54,633 bases of DNA from Sulfurimonas crateris (GCA_945870785.1 CAMBTK010000006.1:1-54633), one strand, 5' to 3'; positions 7,928-17,089 are shown, numbered from the stretch's first letter. Notes: a model not told the origin generated them from the sequence alone. A program made the numbers and translations.

Positions 7928-8758
7928 TTATAACCTTAGTGTAAAGCCCCTGTCAAAGTCACTGTAATCTTTATAAAAAAGAAGTGACTCGTGAGGCTTA
8001 GTGTTTAAATAATTTTGTATTTTATCTTTTTGGTCATAACCCATCTCACAGCTAAATGAGTTAATCTTACCCCTTAAGACTCCATCAAGAAGCTCTTTTA
8101 TAATCTCATCTCCAACACTGCCGCCAAAGAGCGCATTTTGTGGCTCATAAGAGAGGTTTGACTCCAGAGAAGCATCATCTGCTATGTATGGCGGATTTGA
8201 TACAAGATAGTCTATTTTCTCTTTTATTGGTTCAAGCAGTGAGCCGTGACGCAACTCTATTCTATCCTCAAGGGCAAATTTCTCTATGTTTTTTCTTGCA
8301 ACGCCAAGAGCGGCTTGTGAAATATCTACTGCTATAAATTTTGCATTTGGAAGAGATTTGGCAAGTATGATAGAGATAATTCCGCTTCCAACGCCAACTT
8401 CTACGATTGTCAGAGTTGAGTTTTTATCTTCTATATTTTTTAAAACTTCATCTATCAAAAGCTCAGTCTCAGGGCGTGGGATAAGTGCTCCACTATCTAT
8501 ATAAAACTCTTGACTATAAAAACTAACAGACCCTACTATATACTCAAAAGGCTCATTTTTAGAGCGTCGCTCAACCCAATCAAAGAGTTTTTCTATCTCT
8601 TTGACCTCCTTGTCTTGATTCATAAGTAGCCACAGCTCATCAACATTTAGGTGGTGCATCAAAAGAAGTTGCGCCTCACGTGAGGCTCGTGGGATACTCT
8701 CTTTTAACTCTTGAGTTATCTTATGAAGAACATCTTTTACTATATGTCTGCTTGACAT
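7928..8758 (-). CDS. prmC: Release factor glutamine methyltransferase PrmC
   Basis: A 276-residue SAM-dependent methyltransferase that methylates the GGQ glutamine of peptide-chain release factors. Visible features are the PrmC-specific RPETE motif (95-99), the SAM-binding loop VGVGSGII (121-128) and the catalytic NPPY (188-191). Length is normal for the family. The ATG at 8756-8758 lies 19 nt inside the end of the M48 protease gene, so the two are probably translationally linked. The N-terminal helical domain is present, so the gene looks intact. Confidence 0.95.
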   Translation of the reverse strand: MSSRHIVKDVLHKITQELKESIPRASREAQLLLMHHLNVDELWLLMNQDKEVKEIEKLFDWVERRSKNEPFEYIVGSVSFYSQEFYIDSGALIPRPETELLIDEVLKNIEDKNSTLTIVEVGVGSGIISIILAKSLPNAKFIAVDISQAALGVARKNIEKFALEDRIELRHGSLLEPIKEKIDYLVSNPPYIADDASLESNLSYEPQNALFGGSVGDEIIKELLDGVLRGKINSFSCEMGYDQKDKIQNYLNTKPHESLLFYKDYSDFDRGFTLRL

Positions 8759-10041
8759 GCCGACCCTAGCGCATCTGTATCAATATCTCCAAGTGCAACT
8801 CCGAGCACTCTTAATCTCTCTAATACGGGAGGATGTGTATAGTGAAAAAAGATATATAGAGGATGCGAGAGTGGAAAACTTTTGTTCTCAGTCACCAGCT
8901 TTTTAAGAGCGTTTGCAAGTTCTATCTCTCCACCTGCCCCACATAACTCACTCCCTACTCTATCCGCCTCGTACTCATTATGTCTGCTCACAATGCCCAT
9001 AATAGGCATCATTAAAAAACCTAAAACTGGCATAAAAAGAAGAAGAAGTATCATAATGGAATATGGTGCTTGTGAAATACCAAGCTCCATATATAGCGAA
9101 GATGGAAGGTTTCCAAAGATGCCAAACATCCCAAAGAGCATCGCTCCAACAAGTGCAATATTTTTATAAATATCTCCATGTGAGAAGTGTCCAAGCTCAT
9201 GTCCTAAAACCGCCAAAAGTTCTCTTGTGCTTAGTTTTTCTAAAAGCGTATCAAACAAAACCACACGTTTTGCTTTTCCAAAACCGCCAAAATAGGCATT
9301 TAGTCTTGCGTCTCTCTTACTTGCATCACTGATAAAAATACCAGAACTTACAAAACCAGTTTTGTTCATCAGCTCTTTTATCTCTGCATCCAACTCCTCA
9401 TTTTTAAGCGGAGTAAGTTTGTCAAAAAACATCGCTCTAAAAGTCGGGTAGAGCATATTTATAAGAATCACTACCCCAAATATAAACAGAAAGCTCCAAA
9501 ACCACCAAAGAGCAAAGTTTGAGATAATCGCATAAATACCCCAGATAACCAGTGAGCCAAAGATAAGAGTCATAACAAATGAGATAAGCGTATCTTTTAC
9601 CCATTGAGCTTTACTTGATTTGTTGAAACCAAACTTCTCATCAAGTACAAACTTCTCATAGTAACCAAAAGGAAGAGATGTAACAGAACCTATAACCAAA
9701 AAGCCCATAACAACGGCTATATTTAAAAAAGCTTCATTTTCAAAGTGAATATTTTGCTCTAAAAACTTAACTCCAAAACCAACCCAAAAGATAAAAAAGA
9801 GATAATCTATAAAAGTTGTAGCAATACTCATCTTCTCTTTAGCAACGCTGTAATTACCAGCTTTTAGAAAATCATTATCACTAAGAAGGATAGCTTTTTT
9901 TCTCTTTGCCACATTTACATAACCTATCTGCATAACGCTTGTATATATAGTGATAAGAATAAAAAGTGTATAAATTCCCATGATAGTCATCAACATCATA
10001 ACTGCCTTTAATTTTTTTGCAATTTTATCATTCATGCACAT
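8740..10041 (-). CDS. M48-family metalloprotease, Ste24/CAAX protease-like
   Basis: A 433-residue integral membrane zinc protease. The HELGH motif (about residues 281-285) supplies the catalytic Glu and two zinc His ligands, and the later EYEAD motif (about 354-358) the third ligand. Several membrane segments flank the catalytic domain as in Ste24 proteins, which cleave or quality-control membrane proteins. I choose the ATG at 10039-10041 because AAGGA sits 6 nt upstream; an adjoining TTG would add one residue, and an ATG two codons later is also possible. Natural substrates in these bacteria are not established. Confidence 0.93.
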   Translation of the reverse strand: MCMNDKIAKKLKAVMMLMTIMGIYTLFILITIYTSVMQIGYVNVAKRKKAILLSDNDFLKAGNYSVAKEKMSIATTFIDYLFFIFWVGFGVKFLEQNIHFENEAFLNIAVVMGFLVIGSVTSLPFGYYEKFVLDEKFGFNKSSKAQWVKDTLISFVMTLIFGSLVIWGIYAIISNFALWWFWSFLFIFGVVILINMLYPTFRAMFFDKLTPLKNEELDAEIKELMNKTGFVSSGIFISDASKRDARLNAYFGGFGKAKRVVLFDTLLEKLSTRELLAVLGHELGHFSHGDIYKNIALVGAMLFGMFGIFGNLPSSLYMELGISQAPYSIMILLLLFMPVLGFLMMPIMGIVSRHNEYEADRVGSELCGAGGEIELANALKKLVTENKSFPLSHPLYIFFHYTHPPVLERLRVLGVALGDIDTDALGSACQADI

Positions 10042-10097
10042 CAAATATCCTTTAACAGAATTTTAGGTACAATCTTTAAAACTTCAAAGAGATATTT

Positions 10098-10859
10098 ATG
10101 AGTAAATTTAGAGGCAAAAAAGTATCTATCGCACTTGGTGGCGGCTCTGTTTTAGGCGGTGTACATGTAGGTGTACTAAAAGCTCTAGAGGAGTATGATG
10201 TAGAGATAAAATCCATAAGCGGAACAAGTGCTGGAGGAATAGTTGCCTCTCTTTATGCCTTTGGCAAAACCCCAAAAGAGATAGAGCAGATAGTTTTAAA
10301 TTTTGAGTGGAAAAACCTTGTAACGCTTACATTGAGCAAATTTGGAATTTTATCAAATGAAAAAATAGGTGAAATGATAAAAGAGAATATAGGATATACA
10401 AACATACAAGACGCAAAGATACCTCTTAGTATGGTAGCAACAGATATAACAGATGGTAAAAAAATCATACTAGATAAAGGAAGCACATCTAATGCCGTTA
10501 TGGCTACTACCTGTGTTCCAGGGATTTTTATTCCTGTTGATATTGATGGAAAACTACTTGTTGATGGCGGAATTGTTGAAAATATACCTCTGAGTTGTTT
10601 AAGAGATAAAAATGTAGATTTTATAATCGGTGTAGATTTAATTTGTGATCACTCACATAAAAAACCTCAAAATATTATCGAGGTCTTGTACAACAGTTTT
10701 AATTTTTTAGTAAAAACAAACAAAAACATCCAATCAAAAGATGCAAATCTCCTTATAAAACCAGACCTCTCAAACTACAATGCCATCGATTTAGCCCAAA
10801 TGAGAGAGTTGATAGATATAGGCTATAAAGAGACAAGAAAAATGATGAAAAATCTATAA
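10098..10859 (+). CDS. Patatin-like phospholipase
   Basis: A 253-residue protein of the bacterial RssA/patatin group. The oxyanion-hole motif GGGSVLGG (14-21), nucleophile elbow GTSAG with S44, and DGG with catalytic D156 are all present, so a Ser-Asp lipid acyl hydrolase is expected to be active. There is no signal peptide, so it probably acts in the cytoplasm or at the inner membrane. It is divergent from the M48 protease gene, with a possible -10 TACAAT at 10068-10073. Physiological substrate unknown. Confidence 0.93.
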   Translation: MSKFRGKKVSIALGGGSVLGGVHVGVLKALEEYDVEIKSISGTSAGGIVASLYAFGKTPKEIEQIVLNFEWKNLVTLTLSKFGILSNEKIGEMIKENIGYTNIQDAKIPLSMVATDITDGKKIILDKGSTSNAVMATTCVPGIFIPVDIDGKLLVDGGIVENIPLSCLRDKNVDFIIGVDLICDHSHKKPQNIIEVLYNSFNFLVKTNKNIQSKDANLLIKPDLSNYNAIDLAQMRELIDIGYKETRKMMKNL

Positions 10860-10910
10860 TTAATCTCTTTAGATGTAGAATATTTCCATGCCAAAATAAG
10901 GAGTGTTATT

Positions 10911-11231
10911 ATGAAAAGTTTAGTTGGATATGCAAAGTTATCCCTTGTTGCTACAAGTCTGCTTTTAATGGTTCCTGTTGTTGCTTCTGCTACGCAGAGT
11001 ATGGGTCGAGATATGCCAATTTTTGAAAGTTTTGATTTAAATAAAAATGGAACTCTAACTGAGAGTGAAATGAAAGAAGCAAGAGCCCTAAGAGCAAAAG
11101 AGCGCGAAGAAGCTGGCAAAATGCTAAGAAATAAAAAAAATCACTATGAGTTTTCAGATATTGACTCAAACAAAGATGGTGTAGTTGATAAAGAGGAGTT
11201 TAAGACACATCAACAAAAGAGAATAAGATAA
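10911..11231 (+). CDS. Secreted EF-hand protein
   Basis: A 106-residue protein with a signal peptide (about 1-27) and two canonical EF-hand loops: DLNKNGTLTESE and DSNKDGVVDKEE. Both have D/N-rich positions 1, 3 and 5 and a Glu at position 12, so Ca2+ binding in the periplasm is expected. AAGGAG sits about 8 nt before the ATG, a strong ribosome-binding site. A possible -10 TAGAAT is at 10876-10881. Followed by a stem-loop and about 180 nt of non-coding DNA, so it is probably a single-gene unit. Partner unknown. Confidence 0.85.
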   Translation: MKSLVGYAKLSLVATSLLLMVPVVASATQSMGRDMPIFESFDLNKNGTLTESEMKEARALRAKEREEAGKMLRNKKNHYEFSDIDSNKDGVVDKEEFKTHQQKRIR

Positions 11232-11237
11232 TAAATC

Positions 11238-11265
11238 TCGGCATGTTCTGTTTTTTACATGCCGA
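11238..11265. terminator. Stem-loop after the EF-hand gene
   Basis: A 9-bp perfect stem (TCGGCATGT / ACATGCCGA) with a 10-nt loop lies directly after the stop codon. The T-run sits inside the loop rather than after the stem, so it is a weak intrinsic terminator. It may act as a transcript end or stabiliser. Confidence 0.5.
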
Positions 11266-11412
11266 TACTTCCCCTTTATAAAACAGACCATCAATTACTT
11301 CCCAATTAAACAAAACACCTCAAGAGTGTCAAGAAACTGTTAAGAGAGCACACATAAATATTTGACACAATCATTTTATACTTCCAACATATAGCAAACA
11401 AAAGGAAGAAAA

Positions 11413-11814
11413 ATGAAGCTCATAATTACACTGTTTTTACTTTTTACTATCTCATCTGCCTCAGTTATAAATGAGTATCTAAGCGCTCTTGCAAAACAGG
11501 CTAAAGCCCAAAATCCAAAATTCACTGAATTTGATGCAAAAAGAGGAGAGGCGATTTTTACCTCAAAACATATAGGAAAAAAAGGTAAAGAGGTCTCATG
11601 TGTCTCTTGTCATGGGAATGATTTAAGTAAGCCTAGTAAGAATTTCTTTACCGCAAAAGAGATAGAACCGCTCTCTCCTAAAGCAAATCCGAAGAGATTT
11701 AGTGAAGTTAAAACTATCGAGAAGTGGTTAAGAAGAAACTTCAACGATGTTTACAATCGTGAGGGAACAACCGAAGAAAAAGGTGATGTAGTAACTTACA
11801 TCATTAACAAATAA
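11413..11814 (+). CDS. SHP-like monoheme cytochrome c (DUF1924)
   Basis: A 133-residue exported cytochrome with a signal peptide (about 1-17) and a single CVSCH heme site. Sequence layout matches DUF1924, the family of the sphaeroides heme protein SHP. In SHP an Asn is the displaceable sixth ligand, allowing O2 or NO to bind reduced heme; candidate Asn residues lie in RRNFNDVYNRE. It is the first gene of a plus-strand set with a diheme cytochrome and a cytochrome b561, the classical SHP/DHC/cyt b arrangement known from other Proteobacteria. A -10-like TATACT is at 11377-11382. Confidence 0.85.
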   Translation: MKLIITLFLLFTISSASVINEYLSALAKQAKAQNPKFTEFDAKRGEAIFTSKHIGKKGKEVSCVSCHGNDLSKPSKNFFTAKEIEPLSPKANPKRFSEVKTIEKWLRRNFNDVYNREGTTEEKGDVVTYIINK

Positions 11815-11823
11815 GGAGTTAAA

Positions 11824-12330
11824 ATGAAGTTATTAATCTTAATCATAGCGCTAAGTAGCGCGGTTCTAGCAGGTAGTTATGGTAAAGGTGATGTTGCACC
11901 AGTAACAGATGAACTCTACAAAAAAGAGTGTGGCTCTTGTCATTTTGCATATCAGCCAGGGCTTCTGCCATCAAATGCTTGGAATAAGATGATGCTAAAT
12001 CTTGGAGATCACTTTGGCTCAGATGCTAGTTTGGCAAAAGAGGATTATGACTCTATTTTGGCATATCTAAACAAAAACAGTGCGGAAAAATTTGCAAACT
12101 ATAAAAGAAGCGCAAAAATACTCAATAGCCTAAAAGCTAAAGAGGTTCCAGAGTCAATATCAAAAACTCCTTATATGATTAAAAAGCATAGAGAGATAAG
12201 AGAAAACTTGATAACCCAAAAAGAGGTAAAAGGCCTATTTAACTGTATTGCATGTCATACGACCGCAGAAAAAGGGATATACAGCGAGAGAGATATTAGA
12301 ATACCTAACTTTGGCAGATGGGAAGATTAA
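11824..12330 (+). CDS. Diheme cytochrome c (DHC family)
   Basis: A 168-residue exported protein (signal peptide about 1-16) with two heme motifs, CGSCH and CIACH, separated by about 105 residues as in DHC proteins. In known systems DHC passes electrons to SHP, which is encoded 9 nt upstream. The stretch from the first heme motif through NHFGxDASL to the second is clearly related to the C-terminal domain of the next gene product, indicating an internal duplication in the operon. It overlaps no gene; the next ATG follows after 11 nt with an AAGGAG. Confidence 0.88.
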   Translation: MKLLILIIALSSAVLAGSYGKGDVAPVTDELYKKECGSCHFAYQPGLLPSNAWNKMMLNLGDHFGSDASLAKEDYDSILAYLNKNSAEKFANYKRSAKILNSLKAKEVPESISKTPYMIKKHREIRENLITQKEVKGLFNCIACHTTAEKGIYSERDIRIPNFGRWED

Positions 12331-12341
12331 AAGGAGAGAAG

Positions 12342-13457
12342 ATGTTTAACTCTTATATCTGGTCACTTCCATCAAGAGTCTTTCATTGGCTCTTTGTTGC
12401 TCTGATGCTACTTGCTTTTTTAACTGATGATGACAAGATACTAAACTACCACGCACTTATTGGTTATGGTGTTTTGATTTTGCTTATCTTTAGATTTTTT
12501 TGGGGCTACATTGGTCCAAAGTACTCAAGATTTAAGGATTTTCCACTTGCACTTAGGGACGTCAAAGAGTTTGCCTTAAATATTTTTAGCTCTAAGCAAA
12601 AATACATAGGACACAATCCTATCGCCTCGTATGTGATGATAGGAATTTTTGTTGTTGTTTTTCTAACTATAATTACAGGTATTTTAGCTTTTGGAGTACA
12701 AGAAGCAAAAGGCTTGTTATCTTCGCTAAATAGTACTTTTTTCAAAAAAATGGAGCTCTTTGAAGAGGTACATGAGTTTTTTAGCAATCTCTTAATTGTT
12801 CTTATAGCAGCTCATCTGTTGGGCGTATTTAGCGATAGAGTGCTTCATCCAGCACATAAGACATTAAGTTCTATATTTAATGGGTTAAAATCTACAAAAG
12901 AGGATTTTAGCATTAAGCTAAATATCTTCCAAAAGCTTTTTGCTCTGATATTTCTGGCTCTATTTGTTGCCTTTTTTGTTTTTAACATAAGCACAAAAAA
13001 CAATCCTCTAGTCGCTTCAAAACATACAACTGTTGATTACAAGATGCAAAACGCTCTTTTTGTAAAAGAGTGTGCATCTTGTCATACACTATATCCGCCT
13101 CATATACTCCCCTCTGCTTCATGGGTAACTATGTTGGGTGATTTGGAGAATCATTTTGGAGATGATGCTTCGCTTGATGAAGCACAAAACAGAAATATTT
13201 TAGATTTTTTAGTGAAAAACAGTGCTGAGACTTCAACTCAAAAAGTGAGCGTAAAGGTTTTAGATTCGATAAAAAATAAAGATATAATAGCAATAACCCA
13301 GAGCGATTTTTGGAAAAAAAAGCATAAAGATATTCCAAAAAAAGTTTTTGCACACAGAGATGTAAAGAGCAAAGCAAACTGCAAAGCGTGTCATAGCGAT
13401 ATAGAAAAAGGATTGATTGAAAATGATAAAATTAAAGATATTAGCGCTTTTATGTAG
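12342..13457 (+). CDS. Cytochrome b561 fused to a diheme cytochrome c domain
   Basis: About 371 residues. The N-terminal part is a prokaryotic cytochrome b561 membrane domain with four membrane segments and histidines in RVFHWLF, NYHALIGYG, EEVHEFF and AAHLLGVF, probably two b hemes. A fifth hydrophobic segment (about 193-215) leads to a periplasmic domain with CASCH and CKACH that repeats the preceding DHC protein. It should move quinol electrons to the periplasmic DHC/SHP carriers. I choose the ATG at 12342, which has an AAGGAG 6 nt upstream, over an in-frame start at 12318. Confidence 0.9.
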   Translation: MFNSYIWSLPSRVFHWLFVALMLLAFLTDDDKILNYHALIGYGVLILLIFRFFWGYIGPKYSRFKDFPLALRDVKEFALNIFSSKQKYIGHNPIASYVMIGIFVVVFLTIITGILAFGVQEAKGLLSSLNSTFFKKMELFEEVHEFFSNLLIVLIAAHLLGVFSDRVLHPAHKTLSSIFNGLKSTKEDFSIKLNIFQKLFALIFLALFVAFFVFNISTKNNPLVASKHTTVDYKMQNALFVKECASCHTLYPPHILPSASWVTMLGDLENHFGDDASLDEAQNRNILDFLVKNSAETSTQKVSVKVLDSIKNKDIIAITQSDFWKKKHKDIPKKVFAHRDVKSKANCKACHSDIEKGLIENDKIKDISAFM

Positions 13458-13833
13458 TCTGTTTCTACCGTTTTCTCTTTATGCAGATAGTAATTATAAA
13501 CACAAACATGAAGAGAAAAAACACCACATTTACAAAAATCTCAACTACCTAAACCTTAGCAAAAATCAATACAAAGAGATGAGAGAGATACTCATAGAGT
13601 ATAAAAAAGATTATGAAAAATTTAATAAAAAAAGAGAAAAAAGAGAAAAAAAACTCCAAGAGTTGATGAAAGAAGATGAGTTTAGCAAAGAGAAGTATGA
13701 GGAGATTGTAAAAGAGATACAAGAAGATGCTCTAAGCTTAGAGGTAAAAACATTAAAAGAGATTCACTCTATTTTATTGCCACAACAAAGAGAGAGTTTC
13801 TCATACTATTTGCAGGAGTGGAGAGTTGAGTAG
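13423..13833 (+). CDS. Spy/CpxP-like periplasmic protein
   Basis: About 136 residues: a signal peptide (about 1-21), a histidine/lysine-rich stretch, then an almost entirely helical, highly charged body ending with LLPQQRESFSYYL, which resembles the LTxxQ-type motif of Spy/CpxP and metal-responsive periplasmic proteins. Such proteins act as chaperones or feedback partners of sensor kinases. It overlaps the end of the cytochrome b561 gene and the start of the regulator gene, placing it between the redox proteins and the two-component system. An in-frame TTG at 13417 is an alternative start. Confidence 0.72.
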   Translation: MIKLKILALLCSLFLPFSLYADSNYKHKHEEKKHHIYKNLNYLNLSKNQYKEMREILIEYKKDYEKFNKKREKREKKLQELMKEDEFSKEKYEEIVKEIQEDALSLEVKTLKEIHSILLPQQRESFSYYLQEWRVE

Positions 13834-14491
13834 AAAAGTTTTACTTATAGAAGATGATTTGCAAATGCAAACTCTTATAACAGATTATTTAAGGGAGTAT
13901 GCCTTTGTATGTACTGCATTCTCGCACCCAAAAGACGCCATAAAAGAGCTCGAAAAAGACAACTCTTACTCTATCGTCATACTAGATTTAATGCTCCCAG
14001 ACATGGATGGTTTTGATGTTTTAAAAAAGATAAAAAGCATAAGCAACATCCCAATTATAATCTCTTCCGCAAGAGGAGATATAGGAAATAAGATACATGG
14101 TTTTGATCTTGGAGTGGATGATTATCTTGCAAAACCTTATGAGCCAAGAGAGCTTGTTTTGCGCATTGAGAATATACTAAAAAAGGCGCATGATTCTAAG
14201 ATAAAAGTCGGAGAGTTTGCGATAGACAAGGCAAACAGAGAGGTTGTTTTAGATGGCTACTCAATTGATTTTACAAAAATAGAGTTTGAAATATTTCTGT
14301 TTTTAGTAGAAAATATGAATAAAATATCTTCGCGTGAGCAGATTATAAACGCCACTTCACTCGATGAAAATGCAAAAAACAGAACAGTCGATACACATAT
14401 AAGCAACATAAGAAGCAAGATTGGCGATGACTCAAAAGAGCCCTTGTTCATTAAGTCTGTATGGGGCATAGGCTATAAGTTTGTGAGCTAA
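13826..14491 (+). CDS. OmpR-family response regulator
   Basis: A 221-residue regulator with a receiver domain (about 3-115; acidic pair E9/D10/D11, phospho-acceptor D54 in VILDLMLP, conserved Lys in LAKPYEPREL) and a winged-helix effector domain ending with VWGIGYKF. It starts with TTG at 13826, 8 nt before the stop of the Spy-like gene, with an AGGAG about 8 nt upstream. The paired kinase follows 1 nt after its stop. Similar in style to ArsR of Campylobacterota. Likely controls the redox operon in which it lies. Confidence 0.93.
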   Translation: MSRKVLLIEDDLQMQTLITDYLREYAFVCTAFSHPKDAIKELEKDNSYSIVILDLMLPDMDGFDVLKKIKSISNIPIIISSARGDIGNKIHGFDLGVDDYLAKPYEPRELVLRIENILKKAHDSKIKVGEFAIDKANREVVLDGYSIDFTKIEFEIFLFLVENMNKISSREQIINATSLDENAKNRTVDTHISNIRSKIGDDSKEPLFIKSVWGIGYKFVS

Positions 14492-14492
14492 C

Positions 14493-15704
14493 ATGTCAAT
14501 CCTGAAAAAAATATCGATACTTTTTTTAATAAGTTTTATCCTTATGAGCGTTATTGGTTTTTGGATTGATAACATCAACTCAAAAAGAGTAGATGAGCTC
14601 ATACGAGATAAATATCTAAAAATAGCTAATGAGATATTTCAAAATATCGACAACAGTAAGAGAGTTGAGGAGCTAATCTCTAAATATAACCTCGCGAGAG
14701 TTGATAAAGAGGATAAAAGCAAGAGGGAAATTCTCTACTATGAAAAGCATACATTTGGTTTTATCTCTATCAAAAAAGCATCACTTGAAGATGAGTTTCT
14801 CATCGAGATAAATTTTCTCGATGAGAACTACAACCTAAAAACACCAAACGAAGATAATATCAACGACAAGTTAATGCTAAATGTCCTTATATTTTTAGAT
14901 ATTTTTGTTCTATTTCTTATCTTTTTATATCTTCTAAAACTCCTCTCTCCTCTTAAAAAAATCACAAAAGGGATTGAGTATTTCTCTAGTGGAAATTTTG
15001 AGAGTAAAATAGAGATAACGTCAAACGATGAGATGGGAACACTCTCAAATACCCTAAACTCAATGGCATCCTCTTTAAAAGAGCTCTTAAAAAGCAGAGA
15101 AGAGCTTCTTAGAGATATAGGACATGAGCTCAGAACACCCATAGCAAAAGGTAAGTTTGTTATTCAAAAAATAGAAAATACCACGCAAAAAGAGCTTCTT
15201 CAAAAGATATTTTTAGACCTTGACCTATTAACAAACGAGCTCCTAGAACTAGAGAAGTTAAACTCTACAAAATTAAATCTATCATTATTTAGCGCAGAGA
15301 CACTCCTAACTGAAGCACTAAGCAAACTCTATATCAGCGATGAGTCAAGTATAAATATTGAGATAAAAGATGATTTTAAAATAGAAGCGGATTTGCATTA
15401 TCTCTCAACTGCTCTTAAAAATCTTATAGATAACGCACTAAAGTATGCAACTGCACTTCCCATAACAATTAGCATCTCAACTAAAAAAATATGTGTCATA
15501 AACAGAGGAAAAAGACTCTCAAAAGAACTTGAGTACTATTTACAGCCTTTTACGCAAGAGCTATCTCAAAGGGATGGTTTTGGGCTTGGTCTTAGCATCG
15601 TAAACAAGATACTTGCAAAACACAACTTTTCACTGGACTACACTTATGAAGAAGAGAAAAATATATTTTGTCTGCACTTAGATGCAAAGGTTGTAGTTAG
15701 GTAG
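14493..15704 (+). CDS. Sensor histidine kinase (ArsS-like)
   Basis: A 403-residue membrane kinase: first membrane segment (about 7-24), periplasmic sensor region (about 25-128), second membrane segment (about 129-152), HAMP-like linker, HisKA with the phospho-accepting H211 in DIGHELRTPIAKGK, N-box in LKNLIDNALKYA and G-box in DGFGLGLSIV. It is adjacent to its response regulator. The Spy/CpxP-like protein encoded just upstream may interact with the sensor region, as CpxP does with CpxA; that part is inference. Confidence 0.92.
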   Translation: MSILKKISILFLISFILMSVIGFWIDNINSKRVDELIRDKYLKIANEIFQNIDNSKRVEELISKYNLARVDKEDKSKREILYYEKHTFGFISIKKASLEDEFLIEINFLDENYNLKTPNEDNINDKLMLNVLIFLDIFVLFLIFLYLLKLLSPLKKITKGIEYFSSGNFESKIEITSNDEMGTLSNTLNSMASSLKELLKSREELLRDIGHELRTPIAKGKFVIQKIENTTQKELLQKIFLDLDLLTNELLELEKLNSTKLNLSLFSAETLLTEALSKLYISDESSINIEIKDDFKIEADLHYLSTALKNLIDNALKYATALPITISISTKKICVINRGKRLSKELEYYLQPFTQELSQRDGFGLGLSIVNKILAKHNFSLDYTYEEEKNIFCLHLDAKVVVR

Positions 15705-15706
15705 CA

Positions 15707-15724
15707 CCATCTCCAAAGAGATGG
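15707..15724. terminator. Stem-loop between convergent genes
   Basis: CCATCTC and GAGATGG pair around a 4-nt CAAA loop, 3 nt after the kinase stop and 12 nt before the gdhA stop on the other strand. Position suggests a shared transcript end, although neither strand has a good T-run after it. Confidence 0.45.
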
Positions 15725-15736
15725 CACTGAGCAGGA

Positions 15737-17089
15737 CTAAACTAATCCTTGCTCTATCATAGCGTCAGCTACTTTTCTAAATCCTGCGATATTTGCACCT
15801 AAAACAAGGTTTGTAGGTTCGCCAAATTCAGCAGCAGTAGTACTAGCGTTTATATAGATATTTTTCATAATTTGAGCAAGTTTTGCATCAACTTCTTCAA
15901 AAGTCCAGCTACACATTGAAGCATTTTGTTGCATCTCTAATTGACTTGTTGCAACACCACCTGCATTTGCCGCTTTACCTGGACCATAACAGATTTTAGC
16001 ATCAACAAATGCGTGAACTGCCTCAAGAGTTGATGGCATATTTGCACCCTCACTTATACAAACACAACCGTTTGCTAGAAGATTTTTTGCATCATTTAGA
16101 TTTAACTCATTTTGCGTAGCACTTGGAAATGCTGCATAACAAGGAACTGTATAAACACCGTTACAATCTTCTGGATACTCTTCAATCGGAGTATATTTTG
16201 CATTTGGTCTATGTTTTAAATACTCTGTCAATCTCTCTCTTCTTACCTCTTTTAGGTCTTTTAAAAGTTCTAAGTCGATTCCCTCTTCATCATAAATCAT
16301 CCCGTTAGAGTCACTACAAGTGATAGGGATAGCCCCTAAATGATAAAGTTTTTCAATTGTATAGATAGATACGTTTCCGCTTCCAGAGACTACACATCTT
16401 TTGCCCTCTAGCGTTTCGCCTCTGTCTTCAAGCATATATTTTGCAAAGTAAACAGCACCATATCCAGTAGCCTCAGTACGTGCTAGTGAACCACCCCATT
16501 TAAGTGATTTTCCTGTTAATACACCCTCGTATTTGTTTGCAAGTTTTTTATACATACCAAACATATATCCGATTTCACGCCCACCTACTCCGATATCTCC
16601 AGCTGGAACATCAGTATTTGCACCGATATGTCTAAATAGCTCACTCATAAACGCTTGGCAAAATCTCATAATTTCGTTGTTAGATTTACCTTTAGGGTTA
16701 AAATCACTTCCGCCTTTTCCGCCACCGATTTGAAGCCCTGTAAGAGCATTTTTAAATATTTGCTCAAATCCTAAAAACTTAATAACTCCAGCATTTACAC
16801 TTGGGTGAAATCTTAAACCGCCTTTATATGGTCCAAGTGCCGAGTTAAACTCTATTCTATACCCCTTATTTACCTGAATAACGCCATTGTCATCAACCCA
16901 GTTCACACGAAAGAGAATCTGTCTCTCAGGTTCTACAATTCTCTCTATAATCTTGTGCTCTCTATATTTTGGGTACTTAACCATTAAAGGTCTAAGTGAT
17001 TCAAGCACCTCTTCGGCAGCTTGATAAAACTCTTTTTGAGACGGGCTTGATCTCTTTAAATACTCAAAAACTTCTTTTACATATGGCAT
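15737..17089 (-). CDS. gdhA: NADP-type glutamate dehydrogenase
   Basis: A 450-residue enzyme catalysing 2-oxoglutarate + NH4+ + NAD(P)H to glutamate. The family motifs are clear: GPYKGGLRFHPSVN (substrate region), GGGKGGSDFNPKGKS with the catalytic Lys, PAGDIGVGGREIGYMFG, and the Rossmann segment VVSGSGNVSIYTIEKL. Length is that of hexameric bacterial GdhA. The ATG at 17087-17089 follows an AAGGA. It is transcribed alone, from a T-rich upstream region with a TAATAT that could be a -10 element. Confidence 0.97.
   Translation of the reverse strand: MPYVKEVFEYLKRSSPSQKEFYQAAEEVLESLRPLMVKYPKYREHKIIERIVEPERQILFRVNWVDDNGVIQVNKGYRIEFNSALGPYKGGLRFHPSVNAGVIKFLGFEQIFKNALTGLQIGGGKGGSDFNPKGKSNNEIMRFCQAFMSELFRHIGANTDVPAGDIGVGGREIGYMFGMYKKLANKYEGVLTGKSLKWGGSLARTEATGYGAVYFAKYMLEDRGETLEGKRCVVSGSGNVSIYTIEKLYHLGAIPITCSDSNGMIYDEEGIDLELLKDLKEVRRERLTEYLKHRPNAKYTPIEEYPEDCNGVYTVPCYAAFPSATQNELNLNDAKNLLANGCVCISEGANMPSTLEAVHAFVDAKICYGPGKAANAGGVATSQLEMQQNASMCSWTFEEVDAKLAQIMKNIYINASTTAAEFGEPTNLVLGANIAGFRKVADAMIEQGLV

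Noticed and set aside
11362..11367. TTGACA as a -35 box for the SHP-like gene
   Set aside because: The nearest -10-like sequence (TATACT at 11377) is only 9 nt away, so the spacing is wrong.
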